A stretch of 15,650 nucleotides of DNA from Pigoraptor vietnamica (taxonomy: Eukaryota; Opisthokonta; Filasterea): assembly GCA_943704525.1 (NCBI GenBank), contig CALSCQ010000982.1, positions 1 to 15,650 of the forward strand, in the 5' to 3' direction. The translations under genes were made by a program, and so were the position numbers. Every line of letters starts with the position of its first letter. Position 1 is the stretch's first letter. Shown here one piece after another: positions 1-9,900 of the stretch. The notes beneath the pieces were generated by a model. The model had not been told where the DNA came from. It made no database searches and saw nothing but the letters and a program-made list of their open reading frames with translations.

Positions 1-2505
1 GGGGGGGGGAGGGGGACAGGGGGACACCGCTCGTGCCGCAGGGAAAGTGGACCACGGCTGTGTCGGTGAGAAAGAAGGTGGGATGCCTCACCGATTTGAG
101 GTCAAGAGGCACCAGTTGGGCGACATTGCGGCGGCGAACGACCGTCCACGCGTGGTCAGAGAGCGCGACGACGGCGTCTCCGTCCCTACGATGGACTCGG
201 CTCAAGCGGACGGGAGCCCTTTTGCAATGCCGTCAAGGACAGCTTGGGCCATGCGACATGACAATGCGGAAAGATCGACGAAGCTAGACGCGAAATGTTC
301 GAGACACAAAGGCGCACTACAGCAACACAGCACACTAGCGCACAATTATTGAAAAAGGACGAACGGCACACGCTTAATCCACGAAAGCAAAGGATGCCGT
401 ACACACACAACAAAGGAGGCGGCGGATACAATCCCGGCCGCGCAATCAAGGACGGCGCAAGTCCCACAGGAGCAAACGCAGCCGCGCTTGCGGCCTCCCA
501 GTTCCAGTCATAGCGTCTCAGCGAACCGTCCCTGAACCCCGCATACAGGGAAGGGCGGTCGCCGCAGTCTGCGCCCACAAAACACACCGACTCGCACACG
601 GTGCCGGCCACGAACGTATTCTCTGTGATGACGATGAGTGGGGGACACCGATCAGCCCCATGTGCAGCGCAGCGTGGCAACAGCTGCACGCGCAAAAGCG
701 ATGCTTACCAAGCGGCAATGTCGTCCACGCATCGTTGACGAGGGATCCTTCGCGTGAACGCATCAACCGCAGGACCGCCACGGCCGACGAGTAGAGACCC
801 ACGATGACGCAGGGCGCTGTGCTGTCGAGGCCGTCTCTGCGACAAGGACGTGCATCAAACAAGAATGGATCCCCAATCAACAAGCATTGTGGATGAAGAA
901 GCGATGGGCACAAAGGTCGTGCACGGCCTCCAAGCCCAACGCACACAAGCGCCGGTCCAAAACAGTCGCACAGAAACGCACCTTGCGGCGATTTCGAGGC
1001 ACGACGCAACGGAGGGCAGCGGAATCGCTAGGTGCTCCCTCAACCTGACGTCACTGGGATGTAATTGTGGCCGATAAGCCTCAAAGAGGGCAGGCAGGAC
1101 ATGCGCAACGTAACCGCTATGGGACGCGCACAGTAGGTGATGGTATAGCGCTCCCGTCTTCCATGTGCCAGCACGATAGAGCACCGAGAGAGTCTGGACT
1201 AGGAACGTACCCTTCCATGGAGCGATCGACAGACAGTATGACGAGAACGTTGGAGGGTGAGAGGGCGAGCGCCACGAGTCCATTCGAGATGGACGCAAGG
1301 CTCACGGCTGCACCCATGGGGGGTGCCCACCTTGCCGCAACAGTCCTCGCTGCATACGACATTCGTTAAGAGTAGATTACCGGCATGCCGCACACTTAAC
1401 ATTGCAGAACCACGAAGAGGAGAGACGCGGGAGAGGAAGGGGGGGAGGGGGCAAATACCAATCGTAGTGTAGCCACACACAAGGGCGCACACACCTTCAT
1501 AGTCGATGAGCACGACGCCGCGCGTGTGCACCTGCGCTGCGCAGCCGTCGAGTGCGCGCGCAGCCACAAGGGTGGGGGCCCCCAGTTCAAAGTGGGAGTC
1601 GCCGCTGCAGTCCTCCACTGTAATGCCGTCCTCGTCCGACTCTGACGGCAATCGATTGCGTCATGCGATGAATGAACGCACAAGCACATGTTGTGCCCCC
1701 CGCACGCATGCACTTGTGGCCATCTGCACTCTTGCTCACCCGGCATGCACAGCAACACACATACATAGACACACACACACACACACATACACGCAGACAA
1801 CATTCACAGCTTAACGAGCATCCCACGCAGCACAACGCACCTGCCACGGCCATGACGCGCGAGAACTGCAGAAAGGAGAGGACGAGCAACTCGTGCCTGG
1901 CCTCGCGGTCCCCATGCAGCGCAATCGTCCACACACCGCGGACACTGGACAGTATTATATAAACGAGTGAGAAAAACAACAGTACTTTGCATCGAATAAC
2001 CAGCACATTTACATATACAATGCGGACGCTCGCTCCCACGCAGGCACTCCCCATGCAGGCACACACACACACATACACGGTTCCACACGTACGCACACCG
2101 GCGCACTCGCACACGCATTCACCCACCCCGGATAAGCGGCATCGGTGGACAAGAGGTGCGAGACACCCATGCCGTGACGGAAGCGGCGCACACTGGCAGA
2201 GGGCACTTCGCCGCACAGCGCAATGACGTCATTTGAGCCGCCTGCGTCCGACGGCACCTGGAGAGGACAACCGGACTTGAGCATAAGGAAAAGGTGCGCG
2301 GGATGCGACAATCAATCCCGCTGAGGTACAAACGAACAGATCATTGACCCTCAACGCAACAACGTAAAATACGTGCAATTTCATTCTCACCCAATAATCC
2401 CTCCCCTTCCAACACATTAGACAGCATCTCGCTCATGCTTACCAACACAAAATCGCGTATGGGGCCGTGAGAGTCCATTCTGTGCGCCGTTGAAAAGTCC
2501 TCCGC
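1..2505 (-). other. Exons 11-19: propeller region up to the window edge
   Basis: This is the best supported part of the gene, because the family pattern is continuous. Exons 11-13 read HGPIRDFVL, NDVIALCGEVPSASVRRF and YPGVRGVWTIALHGD, ending in LLVLSFLQFSRVMAVA. Exons 14 and 15 give GAPTLVAARALDGCAAQV and GLVALALSPSNVLVILSV. Exons 16 and 17 give SVASCLEIAARDGLD and IVGLYSSAVAVLRL. Exon 18 gives YAGFRDGSLRRYDWN, the family's 'cardinal Gly-rich turn' region, and exon 19 gives DAVVALSDHAWTVV. A gtgagg at 91 could be a donor, but the frame stays open to the edge (VRHPTFFLTDTAVVHF), so exon 19 is drawn as running off the window. Confidence 0.8.
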
Positions 2506-5500
2506 CTGCGTGCACACCCACAAACACCCACCCACACACAAGCACACCCACACACACACACACACATACACACACAGAATACAATAGGACGAAAACATTA
2601 AGGCACGGGTAAGAAATCACACACGCAACGGCAACACTCTGAAGTCTGAAGACAACGTGTGGGCGCCCACACGTTGTCTTCAAAGGCGCGAAAGGAAACA
2701 CAGGCAGAAGCCAGACCACCCACCGCAACCACGAGGGTGTCGTTCAGCAGACCAATAAACGCGACATACGCGCCGCTTGCAATGGGAAAGGCGACGGGGC
2801 CTGGCGTACCCAAGGCGTGTTCGCGCGAGACAATCACAAGCGTGCGCTCGTCCATGACGCGGACGATGAACAGTGCGTTGAACGTCGCGCCCACCGCCAC
2901 CGCATCGAACGGTCGCAGCCACGTCAGCACGTCGACTGCGGGGAATGCGGCGGTGCGTGAGCCATTTGGACGCCAAGAGTGGTCGTGTTGTGCGTCAAAT
3001 ACAAATGCACGTGTGTGTTCGGAGCAGATTTCGCATTCAACGCAAGCGTGTATGGGCTTGTGGTGCGAGCAACGCGCCTTGAGCAGAAAAACACGGCAGA
3101 CGCAACATGCACGCACACGCACGCCCCTGGCGCACGTTGGGGTGACGTACCGCGGTGTTCCACTTGCACCAAGTGTCTGCACATCTCAAAGCCGTCGCTT
3201 GCAGAGAGGTCCATCAGAGCAATGTGGGGGCCCTGGTTGGCACGTGACGACGAACCGGTCGGGAAAAGGGGGGTGGGGGGGGGGTGGGTGGGTGAATTAG
3301 CGTCGATATTTTGCACTGATAGGAAACAGTGCAGAAGCAACCCAAAACGCTGCGTGTGCGACACACGACTGAGCGTACACACCTCGGCGATGATGCAGAG
3401 AGGGCTCCGTAGCACCGGCAACACAAACGCCACGCGTCTTGCTGGATCGAGCGCTGCGAAGGCCACGAAAGCTCTGTAAGACGGACGAATGATTTTTTTG
3501 CGTGCACACAACAGGATTGGCATTCGGTGAGCCGCGCACACACCCGAAAGCGTCAGGTTGAACAGCGGATTGAAGAGCAGAGGGCGCGCTCCAACGTCCT
3601 CGCGGTTCGTGATGGTGGCCACCGCAACATTGACCGTCCCGGAGCTAAAAAGAGCGCGAATGCGTGGGAGACGTGGCGTGTGTATGTGTGTGTGTGTGTG
3701 CGCGCGTGCCGTGTGCCGTGCCGTGTGTTGTGTGTGTGGGGGGGGGGGGGGGGGGGGGGGGGGAGGGCCGGTGTCATCAGATACGCGGCAGCGCCACAAT
3801 ACTTACGCGCACAGCACACAGCAGCACCAACCCAAAAGGCGCGTCCCTGGTAACAAGAAACAGGCATCAGATCAATGTCACACCAGACATGCATGGGCAC
3901 ATACAACAACCCCTCATTCCCGCCGCCCAAACGCATGTAGAAGAAAAAAGGGGGGGCGAGAGAATGCGGAACAAGAGCCCATCAAGGAAAGAGGACGCAG
4001 ACGTAAAATATCCTTCAAGTGCCACGGGCGATGCGTAACAGTCACATGGACACTCACTCCCACACGACGGCCACGAGTCGCGCGCAGTTCAGATCATCCG
4101 TCGACACGTTCATGGCGAGTATTGTCGCCTTCTCATCCCCGAGAGACACGAGCGAAGGCTGCCGTCAAGAGGCATGAGCACAAGTGAAACGCACAAGGAA
4201 CCGTATCAAAAAAGGGGTACACTCCGCGCAAATAAACACAAAGGGAAAACCACTGTTAGACTCTGCCAGAGTGTGCACGGTGGGCCAGAGCGGGAAAAAG
4301 CCTCGTCGACGAAAGAGAGAGAGAGATGTAGGACCAGCTTAAAGCGTCCATCGACTCCACTAACGGAAGAGAGAGAGAGAGAGAGAGAGCCCTTTACCTC
4401 TCCGAAGACATCCGCCGCATTCGGTCTGAGGTGGAACACTGCGACGCGCGCCTTTCCCACGGCGCACACAACGACGCGCGATCTGCGGCGACACAAGAGA
4501 CGAGGACTCGGTCAACCGCAGCGGACCATTGCAACGCAGCACAGCACATAATTGAACTCGCGCGCGCCGTCTTCATTTCACCAACATTTGTGTGGTGTGT
4601 GTGTGTGGTGTGTATGTGTGTGTGTGTGGGGGGGGGGGGGGAGGGAGGAACACACGGGACCAAAAAAAGGAGCATTTTTTGGGGAGTGCATTGTGTGAGC
4701 CAAGAGCGGTACCCCGTAGCAACCCAGTCGCACCCACAAGTCGTCCACTGCGACCGCATTCACGCCGCGACTAGGAAGACGCCGAAAAGCCGACACCTGG
4801 ACAGACAACGACGTCAGGAAGAGAGAAATAAGAAGGCGTCAAATCTTGGCGGTCGCGCGTGCAGTTCACACACCGTAGTGCGTGCAACGCATGTGAAGCC
4901 TCGTCGCAGCGGCACGTTGTCGTAAGAAAGGAGGAGGACGTCGCCGCTCTCATCAATGCACACAAGGAGATCCCGTCCGTGCGTGGACGGGTAGGCGTGC
5001 AGGCGGCCTGCAGGGAGTCGACGAGACTTTCCTCAGAGAAACGCGCAAGGAAACCGACGGTTCACACAGCGGATCCAACACATAACACACACACACGCAC
5101 ACACACAAACAAACTACGCGCGCACACACAGAATACGCACGCAGTTCCGTCCAGCGGAGCGCCCGCATGCCGACAATAGGACAATGGAGAGATTGCTCGT
5201 AGACAGGGAGAAGCGACCCGTCGTCCTCTTGGCGATGCACCTCGAGAGTGCGCCCCTGCACGCAGGGGGATCAGCACACACACAAGCACACTCACGCACA
5301 CACAATGACACACACACACAACACACAAGCATACACCTGCGCGTACCCATGTTCACACACTCGCATATTATGACACATCAAGTGCTGAGGAGGCTAACGA
5401 AACACTCTTAAATCTTCGCCTTCCACACAGACAGACACCCAAGCACCGCATCGGTGCAAATTCCCACACGCACCTTCGCCAACACAATGTACGGCACATC

Positions 5501-5773
5501 GCCACACAGCGCGCACTCTGCGGCGGACGACACGGTCGCAGAGCGCATCGACGTCCGCGCGTACATAAACTTTTGTCCAGAGGTGAACGGCGCGCGTTCA
5601 AACGGGACGGGCGCATCCGCGTTTGCGCGCGAGACTCGCTCCAGCATGCTTGCGACGACGAGTGGTACGGGTGGATCTTCCACCGACTCGTCCCCGTTCG
5701 CCGCCTCCTCCGCCATGCTGGCCTCCTCCGCGGGCGCCGCGTCAGTGCCCTCGGCGTCTTCGAGCGCATCCAT
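1..5773 (-). CDS. DDB1/CPSF160/SF3B3-superfamily beta-propeller protein, at least 19 exons, 3' end cut off by the window
   Basis: Proteins of this family are large triple-propeller scaffolds used in CUL4 ubiquitin ligases (DDB1), mRNA 3' processing (CPSF160) or U2 snRNP (SF3B3). Predicted exons, in transcript order: 5773-5474, 5255-5141, 5007-4874, 4796-4738, 4482-4398, 4158-4058, 3644-3544, 3471-3383, 3232-3151, 2935-2673, 2505-2443, 2257-2127, 1944-1841, 1641-1495, 1349-1211, 1044-982, 836-709, 622-430, 185 to the edge. Every junction is GT-AG and the codon phase carries through all of them, giving about 827 residues. Family signatures in the right order are YIVLAKGRTLEV, HGPIRDFVL, SVRRFRHGMGVSHL, YPGVRGVWTI, CVIVGLYSSAVAVLRL and VVALSDHAWTVV. 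Length and order place the missing C-terminal CPSF_A part (about 300 residues in DDB1) beyond the left edge. Which of the three paralogues it is cannot be settled. The match looks closest to DDB1 and SF3B3, but the protein is divergent. Confidence 0.82.
2647..2682. repeat. Perfect 36-nt palindrome over the exon 10 donor
   Basis: The two 18-nt halves meet between 2664 and 2665 and pair without a mismatch; pairing stops at 2646/2683. The centre is gggcgccc. On the minus (sense) strand the predicted exon 10 end AAC and donor gtgtgg lie inside the left arm (2673/2672). Confidence 0.95.
2673..4158 (-). other. Exons 6-10: middle propeller region
   Basis: Exon 6 joins exon 7 through GA/C to read LVAVVWDSGTVNVAVATI, skipping the 413-nt intron at 3645-4057. 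Exon 7 joins exon 8 with an acceptor at 3472, giving AFVAFAALDPARRVAF and then SPLCIIAEGPHIALMDL across the exon 8/9 junction, as in the DDB1 strand before its repeated GDxxG-like segment. Exon 10 (263 nt, the largest internal exon) encodes alternating hydrophobic strands, including NALFIVRVMDERTLVIVS and LNDTLVVAVGG, and ends at AFEDN within a perfect palindrome. Phase is continuous throughout, but individual boundaries in the repeat-rich introns are predictions. Confidence 0.72.
3738..3763. repeat. G26 run (C26 on the sense strand) in intron 6
   Basis: An uninterrupted run of 26 G follows a GT-rich stretch at 3679-3737. It lies within the predicted 413-nt intron 6 of the propeller gene. A shorter G14 run with the same left neighbour occurs at 4628-4641 in intron 4. 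Lengths of such runs are likely to carry sequencing error. Confidence 0.9.
4300..4390. repeat. GA microsatellites in intron 5
   Basis: Two purine GA tracts (around 4314-4325 and 4369-4389) lie in the intron between exons 5 and 6. On the sense strand they are CT-rich, directly after the gtaaag donor at 4397. No coding signal was seen there. Confidence 0.8.
4398..5773 (-). other. Exons 1-5: N-terminal propeller (MMS1_N-like)
   Basis: The ATG at 5773 opens an acidic, Ala/Glu-rich leader of about 50 residues that has no equivalent in DDB1, followed by the propeller. The end of exon 1 and exon 2 give PYIVLAKGRTLEVHR and CPIVGMRALR, the pattern found near the N-terminus of DDB1 and SF3B3. Exon 3 gives DLLVCIDESGDVLLLSYD. 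Exons 4 and 5 join through a TT/A split codon to read NAVAVDDLSRVVVCAVG, matching the Asp-anchored strand pair of the family. The donors are gtgcgt, gtgcgt, gtgtgt, gtgggt and gtaaag. A later exon 4 donor (after 4713) would break the frame of exon 5 and was set aside. Confidence 0.78.
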
Positions 5774-5981
5774 CCCTCACGCGCAGAGTGGCGAGCACTA
5801 AGGCCACGACGGGTCCTTGTGTCGCACCATAGGGGAAATAGAATGCGGACAAACTGGATAACACAACGTCGCGACTTTGGCGCGTTCACGTGTGGCGATG
5901 ATGGCGACCGTTAAAGACGAATGTGTGAGTGCGAGTGTTTGTGCGTGTCCCTTTCTTCCAACTCGCGCGACTGTTACCCTG

Positions 5982-5989
5982 TGACGTCA
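5982..5989. promoter_or_regulatory. Candidate CRE/bZIP site TGACGTCA
   Basis: A perfect 8-nt palindrome about 210 bp upstream of the propeller-gene ATG. bZIP factors bind this sequence in many eukaryotes; use here is inferred. Confidence 0.4.
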
Positions 5990-6052
5990 CGCGGAGTTGA
6001 CCCCCACCCTACCCCATACAATTTGTCAAATCCACACAACAAAGCAGAAACG

Positions 6053-6054
<2 letters not shown>

Positions 6055-6088
<34 letters not shown>
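6055..6088. repeat. C34 homopolymer followed by a CA repeat
   Basis: Thirty-four consecutive C are followed by a CA microsatellite to about 6112. It lies in the spacer between two minus-strand genes. Read on the other strand it is a GT repeat running into a long G run, the same arrangement seen at 3679-3763 and 4609-4641. Confidence 0.95.
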
Positions 6089-6090
<2 letters not shown>

Positions 6091-6175
6091 CACACACACA
6101 CACACATACACGCCACGTTTCAGTTTGAATAACTTATTAATAGTACGACACGCGCGCCGCCGCGTTTCTTGCGCG

Positions 6176-6988
6176 TCAGTGACTGTGGCTGTGGCTGTGT
6201 CCGTCGTCCACCACTTCCGCAAACGACCGCCCTATCGGCCTCACCACCGACGTGCTCAACACGAGCGGGTCGTTGCGGTACGCGCGCATGAACGCCGACA
6301 GGCACTTGGCGTACACCCCCTTCGGGTCCACTTCGACGGGCGCGTCGGCCATGGTGCCGCCGTCCTTGCGATGGCCGTACTTGGCCTCCACCCACACGGT
6401 CGGAAGGCGCGTCTGGAGCGCAACGGCGAGGTTCAGCGCAATGTCGTCGCACGCCATCTCGCTCGCCACGAACGAGAGGACGTCCTTCGGGGCGCGCCAG
6501 TACGCGTCAAAGTGCTTCTTGTGGACGAACGCGGCCGCGAGGAGCACAAAGTTGAACTCGCCGCGCGCGTCGATGTCCTGCGGACCGCCGAGCTTCCACT
6601 CGGTCTTGGACAGCTGCACGGCGACGCGCGGGATAAATCCGACGATCTGCTCCTGCTGCAACAGCCACGCCTTGAACGCAAACTCGATCGCCTCCTTCGA
6701 CAGGAGAATGTCGTCGTCAAGCATGAACACCCCGTCGGGGGCGTCCGCGGGAAGGTTGTCCGGCGAGTAACGGTTGCTCAGCTGGTTGGTCGCCTGCGGC
6801 TTGTAGTGCACGCGCACGCGGCAGTCGTCCGAGAACGAGTCCGGCGGGACGCTCACGCCCACGTTGTTCCACACGACGACGACGCCCCACAGCGAGGGAA
6901 GGTCGCAGTAAATCTCGAGGAGCGCCTTCAAGTTGTCGGTGGCGCCGTGCGTCATGACGAGCAAGACGTATTTTGGCTTGTTCGCATC
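6176..6988 (-). other. Left copy exon 3: GT64 EXT/EXTL2-like domain (residues 905-1174)
   Basis: The domain shows KYVLLVMTHGATDNL, LPSLWGVVVVWNN, SNRYSP, the DDD metal site in GVFMLDDDILLSKEAIEFAF, QQEQIVGFIPR, and the late acidic motif ACDDIALNLAVALQT. In EXT1/EXT2/EXTL2 this fold transfers alpha-linked GlcNAc or GalNAc. The stop codon is TGA at 6178-6176, after a short His/Ser tail encoded by a GTGGCT-type hexamer repeat on the plus strand (6179-6199). Confidence 0.93.
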
Positions 6989-9900
6989 CTGTGTCGATGG
7001 GGGAGGGTGGTGAGCGACAACCGGTGCGGGCAGACGTACGACGCAAAGGGTGGGATGGGGTGAGCTGGTGCGAGCAAACACTTGATGCACTGGTTCGCGC
7101 AGGAGGAAGTAAAGTACGGAGCAAGGTTGCGGACGGTCAAACCGAACCGCGACGGGGGATCGAGTTTTGGCGCAGCAAACAGGCGCACGCGCGTTTTTTG
7201 AGTCCGAGACACAGCCCACACACGCACTGCACGCACGCACGCGGACGCGGGTAGTGGCACGCACCTCCTCCTTGAGACCGGACGCCGTGGTCGCGAGGTG
7301 GTACTTGCTCACTTTCTTCTCGTACGCCGTGTTCGGAAACTTGGCCGCAATCTTGAACAGACCCTCCTTCAGCAAGTTGTAACCCGCGCCCGCCGCGAGG
7401 CCGCGCTCGCGGGGCACGCCGTACATGCCCGACACGTACGCGACAAAGTCGTCCCACAGCGTGAGAGAGCTGTGAAACACCGACGCGCGGTGGGCGACGT
7501 CGTGCGGAATGTCGATCGTGAAGACGTCCGGCAGCACGACGAAGCGATAGCCCGCCGCGAACATGTGGAACACCTGCTGCGCAAAGTTGCCGCCACGGTC
7601 GACGAACGAGTCGTTGAAGAGCGGGGCGTCGCGCCGCACGACGTAGTACGGCTCGAAGCGGACCGAGTACGAGACTTCGAACGCCTTCTTGCTCTCCATC
7701 CACTTTAGGTGGTTGGTGGGCATGTACGCCGGCGGAAAGTACATGTGCATGGGCCGCAGCGTGCCGGTTCGCAGCGCCGACGTCGCGTTTGCCTTGGACA
7801 GAAACGCGCACTCGCTCGCCCTGACGCGCCCCATCGTCTCCTCGTAAAACTCCTCCGTCGAGACAAATTCGATCGACGGCGGGATGTAGGCGAAGAGCCC
7901 CGGGCACTCGCCGTCGTCGTCCGCCGCGTACTGGCGCTCGGCGGCCGACACGCCGGCCACAAACGCCTCCATGCACGCGCTCGGCAGCACGTCGACGTCG
8001 AGCACCATCACCCACTCTGTCTGCGCCTGCTGAAACGCGAAATTGCGCAGCATGTTGATCGGGTAAAAGGCCGTCGGGTCGCGGCTGCTGTGTCCCCGCC
8101 GCCGCACAAAGTGAATGTCCACCCACTGGCGCATCAGCGCATCGCCCGCGACGAATTCGGCCACCGCGCGCTCGTCGTTCTCGACGTTATCCACGAGCAC
8201 GGCGACCGACACGGGCCCCTTCCAGATCCGCACGAGCGTCGGGAGGCGCGCGAGGACGCGGTCGACGGTCGCCTGCGTCGCGACGGTAACGTACCGCTCC
8301 TTCTTCACGTCGGCTCGCCCTTGCCGCAAAGCGCGCCCCTCGGTGCTCAGGATGGAGCCGACGCGAAGCTCAAAGCCGCGATCGAACGGGTGCGCGAAGA
8401 GCAGGCTGTCGCCGGGGGCGAGGCCCACTCCAAAGTCGTTGTGCCGCGTGCACCCGCGCTCCCCGGGCAGCCTCGCCGCCCCGTGGCAGTGCGTGCGCGC
8501 CGCGGTGGGCTTGCTCACCTTGACGCGCCGCGGGTCGGTGGCCGCACACTGGCTCTGCATTGGGGACAGAGACGGGGGCCATTAGAGACGGCGATTCTCG
8601 CAAAAAGTCACGACCATGCAACAGCTTTTATATGGGGTGACGTTCATGGAATACACGCACACGAGAAATTTCTCTTATTCGAACAACAAAGGCACCAACT
8701 CTCACACAACCCTGACGCGCGCCCCGCACAAGAAATCTTCTCGCTCCGAAACACCCTCACAACAACCGGACCACCGACCCCCCCACCCCCCCCACCCCCT
8801 CCTCTCCTTACCTTTGGCATCAGTTGCGTCGAAATGGCCGTTCTTCGGTACGCGCCGCTGTCGTAGTCCCTGGGGAGGGCGCTGGGCTCGCCCGCCCGGG
8901 CAAACCCCCACTCTTCCTGGTACCCTCGCCGCCGCCCGCGGCCCACCGCCCCCGAGGGAGCCATCGCCGTCTTCTTCGCCGCGAGCTCTCGCACGATCAA
9001 ATCGGTCGCGTGCCCCTCCTCGTACTGCGGCGTAAAGTGGAAAGCGCGCCAGTGCCGGACGAGCGCCGCCTGCATCGACGCGATCGACTCTTTCGAGATG
9101 CCGCGCAGAATCGCAGGAAGCTCCGAGATGCGCTGCGGCGATATCTTGACCGACAGCGACCGCCAGTCCACGAACCGCTCAAACGGGTACTCGAGGTCGT
9201 CCGACACCAGCACCGGAATGCACCCGCTCAGGATCGCCTCGTACGGCCGCGGAGTCCACGCCCACCACCCCTCGAGACACAGGCAGAACACGGCGTCGCG
9301 CATGGGCGTGAACACGTCGCCCCACTTTCCCTGGCTCACCTGGAAGCGAAAATCGGGCTCGTTGCGAAAGTGCTTGTACACGTACTGTCGGATGCCGCCG
9401 CTGTACTGCGTGTCGTTCAGCAGGGTGCCGCCCCAGAACACCAGCGCCCGACGCTCCGAGAACGCCGGTCCCTTTGCGTCCGTGTAAACGGGCGTCAGCT
9501 TGAAGATGCCCGGAATCACAATGTCCTTCCACGGCTGGAACACGTGCTCCGAGTACTGCCCGTTCGTCACGAGAAAGATCGAGCGGCGAATCTTTGCGAC
9601 GTCGCCAAAGAGGTGCGCGCCGTAGCCCTGCGTGAACGCCCAAATGTGGTCCTCGCCGCCGCGCCGGTCCCAGTACGGGTAGTGCGTGCGAATGTGGTCG
9701 AGCGCGCGCTCCATGAAGGCGGACGTCGCGCGAAGGTCGGGCATGTTGACGCCCTCGATGCGCGCGCCGTTCTTGATGAGGCACGACACGTACGCGGGGA
9801 CGAAGAAAAAGTCGGCCTCCTCGGGGTTCTGGGTAACAAACGGGCTCTGCAGGAGGTTGTTGTGGAAGAAAATCTCCGAGCCGTAAAAGACCTTGCAGCA

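Larger units (their letters stand above)
5774..6175. promoter_or_regulatory. Intergenic: 3' flank of the left glycosyltransferase gene and promoter of the propeller gene
   Basis: No coding region is supported here. On the minus strand, the sequence after the TGA at 6176 contains an AT-rich island around 6125-6145 (attaataagttattc) that could serve as a polyadenylation region, although no AATAAA is present. A compound CA/C34 tract follows. Closer to the propeller-gene ATG are the palindrome TGACGTCA at 5982-5989 (about 210 bp upstream) and a CACGTG at about 5887. No TATA box was seen. Confidence 0.5.

Noticed and set aside
4713-4737. Longer exon 4 ending at 4713 (gtaccg donor)
   Set aside because: It puts exon 5 out of frame, whereas the gtgggt donor at 4737 restores the frame and the family pattern.
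1-5900. Many short plus-strand frames with Thr/His repeats
   Set aside because: They are translations of CA microsatellites and antisense exons, without codon structure of their own.
8555-8811. Separate GT47 and GT49-GT64 genes instead of a fusion
   Set aside because: The GT49 exons lack a signal anchor and an evident start. The gaps are only 257 and 374 nt, and both copies keep matching phase-0 splice sites. It remains possible until transcripts are seen.
5921-8866. Plus-strand frames at 5921-7063 and 7709-8866
   Set aside because: They are antisense shadows of the left GT gene; the first also translates the C34 run.
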